From Actinoplanes oblitus (GTDB lineage: Bacteria; Actinomycetota; Actinomycetes; Mycobacteriales; Micromonosporaceae): a stretch of 64,000 bases of DNA. The notes beneath the pieces are model-generated. The model was not told the DNA's origin and made no database searches. It saw only the letters and a program-made list of their open reading frames with translations. The first letter of the stretch is position 1. The number at the start of each line of letters is the position of its first letter. Location of the stretch: the NCBI RefSeq assembly GCF_030252345.1, contig NZ_CP126980.1:6897501-6961500 (forward strand), read 5' to 3'. Positions 1 through 9,457 of this stretch are shown here, piece after piece. The position numbers were made by a program, and so were the translations under genes.

Positions 1-1
1 C

Positions 2-877
2 GAGGTCCGTGACCTCTGGCCGGAGGTGCCGATCGAGATGGGCGCGCTGCGCAACCCGGTCACCCGGGGACTGGCCGGCGCGCTGGCGAACTTCGCCTAC
101 CGCAACGCGGCGGAGGTGGTCGCCCTCTCCCCCGGGATGGCCGCCGGGGTGACCGCACGACGGCCCGGCACCCCGGTCACCGTGGTGCCGAACGCCGCCG
201 ACCTGGATCTCTTCCACGTCGACCCGGCGCGGGTGAAACGGTTCCGGGCGGAGCACCGCTGGCTCGGCGACCGGCCGCTGATCGTCTACACCGGCGCGCT
301 GGGCGCGGTGAACGGGGTGGAGTACCTGATCCGCGCGGCCCGGCGGATGCGCGAGCTGGACCCGGAGATCCAGGTGCTGATCGTCGGGCACGGCAAGGAG
401 TGGGAGAGCACCGGCCGGCTCGCCGCCGAGCACGACCTGCTCGACCGGACCGTCCGGATGTGGGAGAAGGTCCCGAAAGCCGAGCTGCCGGTGATCCTGG
501 GCGCGGCGACCATGTCGACCAGCATGGTCCGCCCGATCCGCGGCCTCTGGGACAACTCGGCGAACAAGTTCTTCGACGCGCTCGCCGCGTCCCGGCCGAT
601 CGCCATCAACTACGGCGGCTGGCAGGCCGACCTGATCGCCGAGACCGGCGCCGGGCTGGTCCTCGACCCGTACGACGCGGACGGCGCCGGCGACCTGATG
701 GCCGGCCGGGTCCGGGACGAGGACTGGCTGGTCAAGGCCCGGGCCGCGGCCCACCAGCTGGCCGTCGACGAGTTCTCCCGGGACCTGCTCTTCGAACGCT
801 TCGAGGCGGTGCTCACCCGGGCCCGGGCCGGAGCCCGAGCGGCGGGCCGCCGAGCCGTGCTGTCCCAGCAGTCCTGA
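2..877 (+). CDS. glycosyltransferase family 4, WbuB-like (5' end outside window)
   Basis: The reading frame is open from the first complete codon of the window, and the upstream residues (VRDLWPE) fit the conserved N-terminal half of WbuB-type GT4 enzymes, so the gene starts before the window. The visible 291 residues hold the domain linker (VPNAADLDLF), the C-terminal Rossmann strand (LIVYTGALG, then VLIVGHG) and the donor-sugar loop (NKFFDALAASRP) of a GT-B fold. Such enzymes transfer a nucleotide-activated sugar to a lipid-linked acceptor at the cytoplasmic face of the membrane. It lies 19 bases before the chain-length gene and heads the exopolysaccharide operon as seen here. The exact sugar cannot be read from the sequence. 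Confidence 0.85.
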   Translation, partial: EVRDLWPEVPIEMGALRNPVTRGLAGALANFAYRNAAEVVALSPGMAAGVTARRPGTPVTVVPNAADLDLFHVDPARVKRFRAEHRWLGDRPLIVYTGALGAVNGVEYLIRAARRMRELDPEIQVLIVGHGKEWESTGRLAAEHDLLDRTVRMWEKVPKAELPVILGAATMSTSMVRPIRGLWDNSANKFFDALAASRPIAINYGGWQADLIAETGAGLVLDPYDADGAGDLMAGRVRDEDWLVKARAAAHQLAVDEFSRDLLFERFEAVLTRARAGARAAGRRAVLSQQS

Positions 878-896
878 CATCGGGGGGTTCTGAGAA

Positions 897-2441
897 GTGG
901 AACTGCGTGCGTACCTCCGGGCCTGCCGGCGCCGATGGCTGTGGCTGCTGGTCCCGGTGCTGGTGGCCACCGCGATCTCGGCGGGCATGACGCTCACCGC
1001 GAAACCGGCCTACAAGTCGTCGATGCTGCTGTTCGTCTCGGCCGGCACCGGGGATCCGGACGCGAACTCCCGTCGGCTCAACTCCTACATCGCCCTGCTC
1101 ACCGGGCCCCGGGTGGCCGAGGGCGTGGTCGCCAAGCTCGGCCCGGAGGTCACCGCCGCGCAGGTCCGCAAGAGCCTGTCCGCCCAGGTCAGCGAGGGTA
1201 CCGACCTGCTCGCGATAGCCGCCGTCGACCCGAGCGCGGCGCGCAGCCGGGAGATCGTCACGACCGCCGCGTCGGTGCTGGTCACGGTGGCCAAGGGGAT
1301 CACCCCGCCGAGCCCGGACGGCGGCCCGGCACCGTCCATCTCGATCCTGCAGGAGGCGGAGACCACCAGGCAGCCGAACGGGCTGGCCCGTAACGCCGGC
1401 TTCGCCGCGGTGCTCGGCCTGCTGATCGGCGCGACAGCGGTGGCGATCCGGGAGTTCTCCGGCAAGACCGTCGCCGAGGAGGAGGACCTGCGCCGGCTCG
1501 GCCTCGGCACGGTCGGCGTGATCTCGCTGGACGGCCGGGGCCGCGACGAGCACCCGGACCAGGCGCTCGCCGAGGCGTTCCGGCGGCTGCGCAGCCTGCT
1601 GCCCGGCGTCACCGACGGGCGGCGGAGCAGCCCGCGCGGCCGGTCGCTGCTGCTGGCCGGCACCAGCCGCAAGGAGGGGACCACGGCGGTCACCTGCGGG
1701 CTGGCCATCGCGATGGCCGAGACCGGCGCGCGGGTGGTGCTGGTGGACGCCAACCTGCGCACCCCCGGGGTGGGCCGCTACCTCTCCCTCGACCCGGCGC
1801 CCGGGCTGGCCGAGGTGCTCTCCGGCGCCGCGCGGGTCCCGGACGTGCTGCGCGAGTCGCTGAACGGGCGGCTCACCGTGCTGCCGGCCGGTGCGCAGAC
1901 CCCCGATCCGGGCGGGCTGCTCGCCTCGCCGCGCCTGCCGGCCACCGTGCGCACCCTCACCGAGCGCTTCGACGTGGTGCTGGTCGACGCGCCGCCGCTG
2001 AACGGGCCGGCCGACGCCGCGGTGCTCGGCAAGGTGACCGACAGCGCGCTGCTGGTGGTCCGGGCGAACCGGACCCGGACGGCGGACGTGGAGAAGTCGA
2101 TGGAGCTGCTGGAGCGGATCGGCGCCAAGCTGGCCGGCGCGGTCCTCAACGCGCTGCCCCGCAAGCTGCCCACCGGCCAGGCGTGGGCAGGCGCCACCCA
2201 GGTGCCAGCGTCCGACCTGCTCATCCCGCTGGACGAGCCGGCCGAGGAGAGCGCGCCGGTCAGCGGCATCCCGGCGCCGCGACCACCGGCCGGCGTGGTC
2301 CGTGGCCGGGCCCGCGTCGCGCAGGCCGCCCTGGACGACGTCGCCCGCGGGAAGGCCCAGGTGATAGAACCGACGAGTCCGGCACCGGCGGCGGCGGACG
2401 AGTCCGACCCGGAGCCCGAGAAGCGACCCGACGGTGAGTGA
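897..2441 (+). CDS. Wzz/BY-kinase-like polysaccharide co-polymerase
   Basis: 514 residues with a GTG start. Residues ~12-32 are a first membrane helix after a short basic stretch, a Wzz-type extracytoplasmic region follows, and a second helix lies at ~168-186. The C-terminal cytoplasmic half is a CpsD/CapB-like P-loop ATPase: a degenerate Walker A around 253-265 (AGTSRKEGTT), Walker A' near 280-291 (VVLVDANLRTPG) and Walker B near 360 (VVLVDAPP). Family members set exopolysaccharide chain length with the Wzy polymerase. The usual C-terminal tyrosine cluster is absent; the tail is Pro/Glu/Asp-rich, so regulation by tyrosine phosphorylation is doubtful. It overlaps the next gene by 8 bases. Confidence 0.85.
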   Translation: MELRAYLRACRRRWLWLLVPVLVATAISAGMTLTAKPAYKSSMLLFVSAGTGDPDANSRRLNSYIALLTGPRVAEGVVAKLGPEVTAAQVRKSLSAQVSEGTDLLAIAAVDPSAARSREIVTTAASVLVTVAKGITPPSPDGGPAPSISILQEAETTRQPNGLARNAGFAAVLGLLIGATAVAIREFSGKTVAEEEDLRRLGLGTVGVISLDGRGRDEHPDQALAEAFRRLRSLLPGVTDGRRSSPRGRSLLLAGTSRKEGTTAVTCGLAIAMAETGARVVLVDANLRTPGVGRYLSLDPAPGLAEVLSGAARVPDVLRESLNGRLTVLPAGAQTPDPGGLLASPRLPATVRTLTERFDVVLVDAPPLNGPADAAVLGKVTDSALLVVRANRTRTADVEKSMELLERIGAKLAGAVLNALPRKLPTGQAWAGATQVPASDLLIPLDEPAEESAPVSGIPAPRPPAGVVRGRARVAQAALDDVARGKAQVIEPTSPAPAAADESDPEPEKRPDGE

Positions 2442-3732
2442 ACTGCGGGTGGACCAACAGGCCACGGCGAGGCTCGCAGCCCGCCGGGCGCACCGGCTCA
2501 CGTGGCTGGCCGGGCAACTCCGGGAACCGTACGTCCAGCTGATCGCCTCGCAGATGCTCACCGGCGCGGTGGCGTTCGCGGCGAACATCCTGATGGTCCG
2601 CTCGCTGACCCCTACCCACCGCGGCGAGGTCGCCCTCCTGCTCCAGGTCACCTACCTGGCCACCCAGGTGCTGCTGCTCGGGACCGAGCGCAGCTTCGTG
2701 GCCACCTATCACAACGTGGCCGCGGGACCGGCCGTCCGGGCGTACGCCAAGCTGTTGATCGTCCCGATCCTGGTCGGACTGGTCGGCTCGGTGATCTACA
2801 CGGCGGTCGCGCCGCACCGGGAGAACCCCGGGCCGGTGATCGTCGCGATGCTGTTCTGGTACACCATCGTCGAGGCGTCCTCCCTGGCCACCCGGTCGAT
2901 TGCGATAGCCGTGGGCCGCGTGCGCGACTTCTTGGTCTGCCGGGTGCTGGAGTCGGTGCTGCTGCTGATCATGCTGGTCGGCCTGTACGCCGCGCACACC
3001 TCGCACCCGGAGATCTGGTTCCTCGCCTACCTGGTGGCCGGCGCCGTGCCGACCGTCGTCTACCTGGTGACCTGGCTACGGCTGCCGCCGGACCCGGACG
3101 CCGTCCCGGTCCACCAGGAGCAGGGCCGGATGGTCCGCCGGGAGGGCCTGGCGCTGTTCCCGGCGGCCATCTCCAACATGGCGATGCTGCGTGTGGACCG
3201 CCTGGTCATCCCGGCGCTCGCCTCGACCGCCGCGCTCGGCCTCTACACCAGCGTGGCCACCATGACCGAGCTGCTGGCCTGGCCGCTGCGCGCCTACGCC
3301 GACTCCCGGCTGGGCCGGTGGCGGGCCGCGCACCGGGACGGCAGCCTGCGGGCCGCCCCGCTGGTGCTGGCCGCCGCCGTCTACACGCTGGTCGTCGTCC
3401 CGGTCGTGGCCGGTGGGCTGTACCTGCTGATCGTCCCGGTCTTCGGCCACCAGTACGCCCCGGCCAAGGTGGTGGTGCTGCCCCTGGTGCTGGCCGCCGG
3501 CCTGTACGCGATCTCCCGGATCAGCCTCGGCCTGCTGATCGCCCGCGGGCACGGCGCGCTGGTGTCGGCCGCCGAGATCACCGGTTTCGTGGTGAGCTTC
3601 GCGGTCTACCTGCTGCTCATCCCGCGCCTGGGCATCCTCGGCGCGGCCTACGGCTCGCTCGCCGGGTACGGCGCCTGCCTGCTCTTCGCGCTGGTGGCCA
3701 GCCGCGTGGTGAAGGACGAGAACGATGCCTGA
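2434..3732 (+). CDS. Wzx-like polysaccharide flippase (MOP superfamily)
   Basis: 432 residues with about 12 hydrophobic helices and almost no soluble domains, the profile of MATE/MVF-like O-antigen flippases that move undecaprenyl-PP-linked repeat units outwards. The GTG start overlaps the end of the co-polymerase gene by 8 bases, and its own end overlaps the next gene by 8 bases, so the three are translationally coupled. The N-terminal ~35 residues are basic and cytosolic. Assignment rests on topology and operon position; substrate is unknown. Confidence 0.8.
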   Translation: MSELRVDQQATARLAARRAHRLTWLAGQLREPYVQLIASQMLTGAVAFAANILMVRSLTPTHRGEVALLLQVTYLATQVLLLGTERSFVATYHNVAAGPAVRAYAKLLIVPILVGLVGSVIYTAVAPHRENPGPVIVAMLFWYTIVEASSLATRSIAIAVGRVRDFLVCRVLESVLLLIMLVGLYAAHTSHPEIWFLAYLVAGAVPTVVYLVTWLRLPPDPDAVPVHQEQGRMVRREGLALFPAAISNMAMLRVDRLVIPALASTAALGLYTSVATMTELLAWPLRAYADSRLGRWRAAHRDGSLRAAPLVLAAAVYTLVVVPVVAGGLYLLIVPVFGHQYAPAKVVVLPLVLAAGLYAISRISLGLLIARGHGALVSAAEITGFVVSFAVYLLLIPRLGILGAAYGSLAGYGACLLFALVASRVVKDENDA

Positions 3733-4954
3733 CCGGTCCGCCGCCCCCCGGGTCTTCCTCGCTCCCGGCCTGCTGCTCGTGCTGATCGCCGTCGGCGGCC
3801 GGTTCACCCTGGACCGGGCCGGGTTCACCGGCCTGGGCTGGGTCGACCTGCGGGTGGTCGGCCTGATCGTCGCGCTGGTCCTGCTGATCGTGGACATCAG
3901 CCGCCGGCCGCGGACGGCGACCGGCCGGGACGAGACCTGGCTGGTCGTCACCCTGCTGTTCTTCCTGTTCCAGATCGCCTCGGCGCTGTGGGCGCCGCCG
4001 GCCGCCCGGATCGGCGCGCAGACCCTGGACATGATCCTGCTCGGCGCGCTGACGCTGGCGTTCTACCACTGGACGCTGGGCGACCCGGACCGGGCGATCC
4101 GGTACACGTTCCTGCTGTTCTACGTCACCGCCATCGTGTTCGGGCTGGCCGCCATCTTCATCAACGGGCCGGGCGAGCAGGGCCGCTACTCCGCCTTCGG
4201 CGGCGGCCCGAACGTCTTCGTCCGCATCGAACTGCTCGGCGTGATCAGCGCGATCGCCCTCACCCTGATCCATCGCCGGCTGGTGCCGCTGCTGGCCACG
4301 CCGCTGTTGCTGCTGGCCGCGCTGCTCTCCGGCTCGCGGGGCGCCCTGATGGCCGGCGCGGTGGTCGGCGGCTACGCGCTCTGGAAGATCCGCGGCCGGC
4401 TCAAGCCCGGCCCGGTGCTCGCGGCCGGCGCGTTCCTGGTGGTCGCCGCGATCGTCGTCTGGTTCACCGCGCCGCCCGCCTTCACCTCGCTGTTCCAGGA
4501 GCGATTCGTCGAGCAGACGGTCCAGGAGCAGTACATGTCGAACCGCACCGACATCTGGGCGGCGGCGCTCAAGCTGGGCTGGGAGCACCCGATCGGCGGC
4601 GCCGGTCTGGACGGCTTCTACGGGTCGATCGGCATCAATCAGATGATCGAGTACCCGCACAACTACGTGCTCGCCGTCGTCGCCGAGGGCGGGCTGATCG
4701 GGCTCGGCCTGCTCACCGTCGCGGTCATACTGTGGGCAAGGACCGTACGCGGTGGCGGTGCCCGCCCGCAGGCGGTGGGGCTCGCCGTGTCGGCGGCCGT
4801 GTTCGTGGCCTTGAGCAGCCTGTTCTCCGGTGACTACTACGACGCCCGGCTCGCTTGGATCTTCGCCGCGATGGCCGCCGCGGCCGCTGTCGCGCAGGCC
4901 CGGACGGCGCCCGCCGCCGCGCCTGCCCGTGAGCGAGAGGCAGTTGGACGATGA
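3725..4954 (+). CDS. O-antigen ligase/polymerase family membrane protein (Wzy/WaaL-like)
   Basis: 409 residues, about ten membrane helices, with a larger extracytoplasmic loop near residues 250-310 that holds RTDIWAAALKL and the HPIGGAGLDGFYG and PHNYVL segments typical of the Wzy_C/WaaL family. These proteins polymerise or ligate lipid-linked glycans on the outer face of the membrane. Start overlaps the flippase gene and its stop overlaps the next start (ATGA). Whether it is the polymerase or a ligase cannot be decided; in this operon polymerase is the simpler reading. Confidence 0.8.
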   Translation: MPDRSAAPRVFLAPGLLLVLIAVGGRFTLDRAGFTGLGWVDLRVVGLIVALVLLIVDISRRPRTATGRDETWLVVTLLFFLFQIASALWAPPAARIGAQTLDMILLGALTLAFYHWTLGDPDRAIRYTFLLFYVTAIVFGLAAIFINGPGEQGRYSAFGGGPNVFVRIELLGVISAIALTLIHRRLVPLLATPLLLLAALLSGSRGALMAGAVVGGYALWKIRGRLKPGPVLAAGAFLVVAAIVVWFTAPPAFTSLFQERFVEQTVQEQYMSNRTDIWAAALKLGWEHPIGGAGLDGFYGSIGINQMIEYPHNYVLAVVAEGGLIGLGLLTVAVILWARTVRGGGARPQAVGLAVSAAVFVALSSLFSGDYYDARLAWIFAAMAAAAAVAQARTAPAAAPAREREAVGR

Positions 4955-6102
4955 CTTCCCACAAGCGATGCGGACGACGGGCAGTGCTGCTGCTCGGCGT
5001 CGGCTCGGTGGTGGCCGTGACCGCGGCGAACAGCGCGGCCCGGCCCTGCAACGCGGAACCCCTGGCCCCGGCGGAACCGGTGGCCGCGTCCCCGGCGGAG
5101 GTGACGGTCACGCTGAGGCCGGTCAGCTACTGGACGAGCCTGTTCGAGCGCAGCTGGGACTACCAGGCCCGGACCGCGCAGCCGATGAGCAGGTCCCGGG
5201 ACAGCCAGGACCACTACGACCTGTCGTACACGCTGGACGCGAACGTGGCGATGTTCCGGGCCACCGGCGCGCTGCGCTACCTGGACCGGGCGCTGGCCTA
5301 CGTCGACAACGTGGCGTCCTCGGCGGTGCCGTCCGCCTCGCTGCCCGGCAGCAGTTTCCGGGACCGGTACCGCGGCTGGGCGTCGAGCAAGTCCGGCGAG
5401 CGCGGCGACGAGGTGCCGCTCTACGAGAGCTACTTCTGGCGGTACGCCACCCAGCTGCTGGTCGCGATGCGGCAGAGCACCGCCGTCTACGCGAACGCGA
5501 GTTACCGGGCCGTCTACGAGCGGCTGCGCACCTTCGCCGAGGTGGACGTCTTCGAGAAGTGGTACACGCGGGGCGCCGGCGAGAACATCTTCCGGGATCG
5601 CACCCACATGGCGGCGCACTGGGCGCTGATCGCGCTCAACCTGGGACTGCTGGCCACCGATCCGGACCGGCGGGCCCGGTACAAGAAGGTGCACGACACG
5701 ATCAGCGCCGAGCTGCACAACCAGATGACGCGCAACCCGGTGGAGCCGACCGCGTACTTCTGGAGCGACGAGTGGGGCTCCACCCGCCGGCCCGGGCAGG
5801 ACGTGGGGCACGGCAACGGGGTGATCTCGTACGTGGTGGAGGCCCGCGACCACAAGCAGGGCTGGACGGCCGCCGACATGACGGCGTTCGGCGCGCTGCT
5901 CGGCAAGGTGATCTGGCCGGGCGGGACGACGTACCGGGAGTTCGTCGACGGGACCGGGTCGGACAACGGCTGGATCGCCGACGGCTTCGTCAAGCTCGGC
6001 CGGTACGACCCGAACCTGCAGCACCGGCTGGACGCGTACCAGGTGGTCAACGACCAGTTCGCCGGAAACATGGCGCTCAACGCAAAGATCCTGCGCGGGT
6101 GA
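4951..6102 (+). CDS. exported alpha/alpha-toroid protein, possible polysaccharide lyase or hydrolase
   Basis: 383 residues. The N-terminus (KRCGRR followed by a hydrophobic run and Ala-rich cleavage region) looks like a TAT- or Sec-type signal. The mature part is rich in paired helices with aromatic/acidic motifs (SWDYQARTAQ, HWALIALNLGLLA, DNGWIADGF), the look of (alpha/alpha)6-barrel glycan lyases and glycoside hydrolases. It is coupled by an ATGA overlap to the Wzy-like gene, so trimming or releasing the exported polysaccharide is plausible. I do not recognise a specific family or catalytic triad. Confidence 0.6.
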   Translation: MTSHKRCGRRAVLLLGVGSVVAVTAANSAARPCNAEPLAPAEPVAASPAEVTVTLRPVSYWTSLFERSWDYQARTAQPMSRSRDSQDHYDLSYTLDANVAMFRATGALRYLDRALAYVDNVASSAVPSASLPGSSFRDRYRGWASSKSGERGDEVPLYESYFWRYATQLLVAMRQSTAVYANASYRAVYERLRTFAEVDVFEKWYTRGAGENIFRDRTHMAAHWALIALNLGLLATDPDRRARYKKVHDTISAELHNQMTRNPVEPTAYFWSDEWGSTRRPGQDVGHGNGVISYVVEARDHKQGWTAADMTAFGALLGKVIWPGGTTYREFVDGTGSDNGWIADGFVKLGRYDPNLQHRLDAYQVVNDQFAGNMALNAKILRG

Positions 6103-6112
6103 GGAGTTCTCG

Positions 6113-7135
6113 ATGACGGCATCGCTGCTGGACCCGGCGGCCCGGGAGTGGAAGGAGACGTTGCAGCACGTGGCGCACGACATGTATCACGTGCCCGACT
6201 ACGTCGTCCTGGACGCCCGGCTGTACGGCGGCGCGCCGGCCGCGTTCCACTTCGAGCGGGGCGCGCGGCGGCTGCTGATTCCGCTGATCGTCCGGGAGAT
6301 ACCCGGCTCGGAGCTGCGGGACGCGCTGTCGCCGTACGGATATCCGGGTCCGGTCAGCGATGCCGCGCCCAGCGACACGCTGTTCTGGCGGGCGGCCTGC
6401 GCCGCCCTGATCGAGACGCTGCGGCAGGCCGGGATCATCTCGGTGTTCGTCCGGATGCACCCGCTGCTGAACGCGCCGTCGCCGGTGCTCGGCGAGGCCG
6501 GCGCGCTGGTCCGGCACGGCGAGACGGTGTCGATGGACCTGACGATCGGCGTCGAGGAGATGTGGAGCCAGACCCGCAGCGACCACCGCAACCACATCAA
6601 CCGGGCGAAACGCGCCGGCACCCGGGTCGTCTTCGACGACTGGGGCCGGCTCGCCGAGTGGGTCGAGGTCTATCACGACAACATGCGGCGGGTGGGCGCC
6701 GCCGATTACTACTTCTTCACGTACGAGCATCTGGCCGCCCTGCACGACGCGGTCGGTGACCGCATGCACCTGGCTGTCGCGCTGGAGGGCGACGAGGTGG
6801 TGGGCGGCAACACGTTCTTCGAGTACGACGGGATCGCCACCGGTTACGTCTCGTCCACCCGGCGGGCCCGCGGCCGGTACGCCGACGAGCTGCTCTACGA
6901 CTCGGTGCGGCGGTGGTGCAAGGAGCGCGGCGCGCGGGTGTTCCACCTGGGCGGTGGCAAGGGTGGTGCCAACGACTCGCTCTTCTCCTACAAGGCCGGG
7001 TTCTCGCCGCGCCGGCATCCGTTCCACACCTGGCGGGTGGTGGCCGACCCCGCGGCGTACGAAAGCCTGGTCCTGGACAGACGGCCCGGCGCCGATCCCG
7101 CGGACCTGTCCTCCACCTTCCCGTCCTACCGCTAG
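6113..7135 (+). CDS. FemAB/GNAT-fold acyltransferase-like protein, copy 1
   Basis: 340 residues, start preceded by GAGGAG. The C-terminal half has the FemAB-related/BioF2-like GNAT signature: a basic segment (HRNHINRAKRAG), then YHDNMRRVGA, an acceptor-fold strand GGNTFFEYDG and the closing motif FHLGGGKGG followed by DSLFSYKAGF. Proteins of this type occur in exopolysaccharide and peptidoglycan clusters and are thought to acylate sugars or add amino acids; the true substrate is unknown. It shares its overall plan and many motifs with the gene at 8368-9381, so the two arose by duplication around the monooxygenase. Confidence 0.75.
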   Translation: MTASLLDPAAREWKETLQHVAHDMYHVPDYVVLDARLYGGAPAAFHFERGARRLLIPLIVREIPGSELRDALSPYGYPGPVSDAAPSDTLFWRAACAALIETLRQAGIISVFVRMHPLLNAPSPVLGEAGALVRHGETVSMDLTIGVEEMWSQTRSDHRNHINRAKRAGTRVVFDDWGRLAEWVEVYHDNMRRVGAADYYFFTYEHLAALHDAVGDRMHLAVALEGDEVVGGNTFFEYDGIATGYVSSTRRARGRYADELLYDSVRRWCKERGARVFHLGGGKGGANDSLFSYKAGFSPRRHPFHTWRVVADPAAYESLVLDRRPGADPADLSSTFPSYR

Positions 7136-7143
7136 GAGCACGC

Positions 7144-8346
7144 ATGCGGATCACCTGCGTCGGCGGCGGCCCCGCCGGTCTGTACTTCGCGGTGCTGGCG
7201 AAGCTGGCCGACCCCACCCGCGAGATCACCGTGCTGGAGCGCAACCCGGCCGGCGTCACCTACGGCTGGGGCGTGGTCTTCTGGGACGACCTGCTCGACG
7301 ACCTGTTCCGCTACGACCCGGTCAGCGCCGCCCGGATCTGGGAGGCCGCCTACAAGTGGAACGAGTACGAGGTCCGGGTCACCGGTAAACCCGACTCCCA
7401 CCTGGGCGGATACGGCTTCAGCATGGGCCGGCACAAGCTCCTGGAGATCCTCGGCGAGCGGGCCCGCGAGCTCGGTGTGACGGTGCGTTACCAGGATGAG
7501 CTGACCGACCCGGCCATGCTGCCGCCGGCCGACCTGGTGGTGGCCTGCGACGGGGCCGGCAGCCGGATCCGCGACCTGCACGCCGAGCACTTCGGGGCGT
7601 CCGTGGAGACCGGCCGCAACAAGTACATCTGGCTGGGCACCCCGCACGTGTTCCGCACCTTCCGGTTCGGGTTCGAGCGGACCGAGGCCGGCTGGATCTG
7701 GTTCCACGCCTACCCCTTCAGCGACACGGCGAGCACGTTCATCGTGGAGTGCACCCCGGAGACGTGGACCGGGCTGGGCCTGGATCGGCTGGACTCGGCG
7801 GCCGGCAACGCCCGGTTGCGGGAGATCTTCGCCAAGCACCTGGACGGCCAGCCGCTCGACGACTCAGGGCGGGGCTGGCTGAACTTCCGGCGGGTGACCG
7901 CCGAGCGCTGGGACCACGGCAACGTGGTGCTGATGGGCGACGCCGCGCACACCACGCACTTCGCCATCGGCTCCGGCACCAAGCTGGCGATGCAGGACGC
8001 GATGGCCCTGGCGGACGCCGTCGCCGACTTCGCGCCGGAGGCGCTGCCCGCCGCGCTGGAGCAGTACGAGCACCGCCGCAAGGTAGCGCTGGCGCCGCTG
8101 CAACGGGCCGCGCTGGCCAGCAGCCAGTGGTTCGAGCGGATGCCGGAGTACGCGACGTTGCCGGCTACCCGGTTCTCGTACGCCCTGTCGAATCGCCGGG
8201 AGGACTTCCCGGCGTGGCGGTACCTGCTGCATATTTCGACGCAGGGCACGGTCCCGCGCACGATGCTGCGCTGGACGCTGAGCGCCCGACGGTGGAACCG
8301 GGCCCGCCGGCGGCCGGCCCGCCGCCTCACCGCAGCAGTCCCCTGA
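7144..8346 (+). CDS. FAD-dependent aromatic monooxygenase
   Basis: 400 residues. The start is ATG 7144, with AGGAG close upstream, rather than the longer open frame. Residues 1-15 (MRITCVGGGPAGLYFA) are the Rossmann FAD-binding motif; DLVVACDGAGS is the second FAD/NADPH motif and VLMGDAAHTTHFAIGSG the third (GD) motif. The pattern is that of class A flavin hydroxylases, closest in style to salicylyl-CoA or anthraniloyl-CoA hydroxylases. The C-terminus is strongly basic. An aromatic hydroxylase inside an exopolysaccharide operon is unexpected and suggests hydroxylation of an aromatic acyl group or pigment linked to the envelope. Substrate is unproven. Confidence 0.8.
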   Translation: MRITCVGGGPAGLYFAVLAKLADPTREITVLERNPAGVTYGWGVVFWDDLLDDLFRYDPVSAARIWEAAYKWNEYEVRVTGKPDSHLGGYGFSMGRHKLLEILGERARELGVTVRYQDELTDPAMLPPADLVVACDGAGSRIRDLHAEHFGASVETGRNKYIWLGTPHVFRTFRFGFERTEAGWIWFHAYPFSDTASTFIVECTPETWTGLGLDRLDSAAGNARLREIFAKHLDGQPLDDSGRGWLNFRRVTAERWDHGNVVLMGDAAHTTHFAIGSGTKLAMQDAMALADAVADFAPEALPAALEQYEHRRKVALAPLQRAALASSQWFERMPEYATLPATRFSYALSNRREDFPAWRYLLHISTQGTVPRTMLRWTLSARRWNRARRRPARRLTAAVP

Positions 8347-8367
8347 CGACGAGGACGAGGAGTACCG

Positions 8368-9381
8368 ATGGCCGAAGGTGCGCTCCTGGAACCGGACGAC
8401 ACCGCGTGGGCCGAGGCACTGGTCCGCATCCGGCACGACATCTACCACCTGCCCGACTACGCACGGCTCGACGCCGACCTGGTCGGCGGTACCGCTACCG
8501 CGTTCCGCTACGACGAGGCCGACCACGTCCTGCTCCTGCCGCTGATCCTGCGCCCGATCCCGGAGACCGGGCTGCACGACGCCGTCTCGCCGTACGGCTA
8601 CCCCGGGCCGGTCAGCGACGTGGCGCCGGTCAACAGCGGCTTCTGGGCGCGGGCCGCCCGGGCGCTCGTCGCGCTGCTGAACACGCACGGGGTGGTCACC
8701 GCGTTCGTCCGGCTGCATCCGCTGCTGCCCGCCCCGCAGGTGTCGCTCCAGCAGACCGGCACCCTGGTCAACCACGGCCAGACCGTCTCGATCGACCTGA
8801 CCGGCACCGCCGAGCAGCTCTGGCGGGACACCCATCGCACGCACCGCAAGCAGATCAGCCGGGCGAAGCGCGCCGAGGTGGCGGTGGTCTTCGACGACTG
8901 GGACACGTTCGACACCTGGATCGACACGTACCACGCGACGATGCACCGGGTCGGCGCGCGGGACTTCTACTTCTTCAGCCACGAGCACCTGCACCGGCTG
9001 CGCGACGCGCTCGGCCCGCACCTGCACCTGGCCACCGCGGTCCGGCGGGGCGAGGTGCTCGGCGGCAACCTGTTCTTCGAGTACGACGGGATGATGCACA
9101 CCCACCTGCAGGCCACCCGGGACGGCGAGATCTTCTACGCCGACAAGCTGCTCTACCACGAGGTGCGGCTCTGGGGCCGGCAGCGCGGGAACCGGGTGGT
9201 GCACCTCGGTGGTGGGGTGGGCGGGGCGGACGACTCGCTGTTCCAGTACAAGGCGGCGTTCGGGGGCGGGCGGCAGGACTTCCACACCTGGCGGCTGATC
9301 ACGGATCCGGCGGCGTACGAGCGGCTGGCCGGGGCGCCCACCGCGGAGTCGCTGGGCGGGCGGTTTCCGCCGTACCGGTGA
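8368..9381 (+). CDS. FemAB/GNAT-fold acyltransferase-like protein, copy 2
   Basis: 337 residues with a GAGGAG Shine-Dalgarno. It repeats copy 1 block for block: DIYHLPDYARLD, VSPYGYPGPVSDVAP, HRKQISRAKRA, FEYDGMMHTHLQ, VHLGGGVGGADDSLFQYKA and a final FPPYR. Both copies end in the same short aromatic motif. The flavin monooxygenase between them suggests the three act on one substrate, for instance installing and modifying an acyl group. Nothing shows which activated donor is used. Confidence 0.75.
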   Translation: MAEGALLEPDDTAWAEALVRIRHDIYHLPDYARLDADLVGGTATAFRYDEADHVLLLPLILRPIPETGLHDAVSPYGYPGPVSDVAPVNSGFWARAARALVALLNTHGVVTAFVRLHPLLPAPQVSLQQTGTLVNHGQTVSIDLTGTAEQLWRDTHRTHRKQISRAKRAEVAVVFDDWDTFDTWIDTYHATMHRVGARDFYFFSHEHLHRLRDALGPHLHLATAVRRGEVLGGNLFFEYDGMMHTHLQATRDGEIFYADKLLYHEVRLWGRQRGNRVVHLGGGVGGADDSLFQYKAAFGGGRQDFHTWRLITDPAAYERLAGAPTAESLGGRFPPYR

Positions 9382-9396
9382 ACGGCCGTTTCCCAT

Positions 9397-9424
9397 CGGC
9401 CGCCTCGGGAGTGGCCGGTTTTTA
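9397..9424 (+). terminator. intrinsic terminator after the polysaccharide operon
   Basis: CGGCC at 9397-9401 pairs with GGCCG at 9413-9417 and is followed by a run of five T. It closes the operon that ends with the second FemAB-like gene. Confidence 0.65.
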
Positions 9425-9457
9425 ATCGGTCGGCTCCGGGGCGGTCGGGCGACCACA

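Noticed and set aside
813..2651. 612-codon minus-strand ORF opposite the Wzz-like gene
   Set aside because: Typical GC-rich antisense shadow; the plus-strand gene has clear domains and operon structure.
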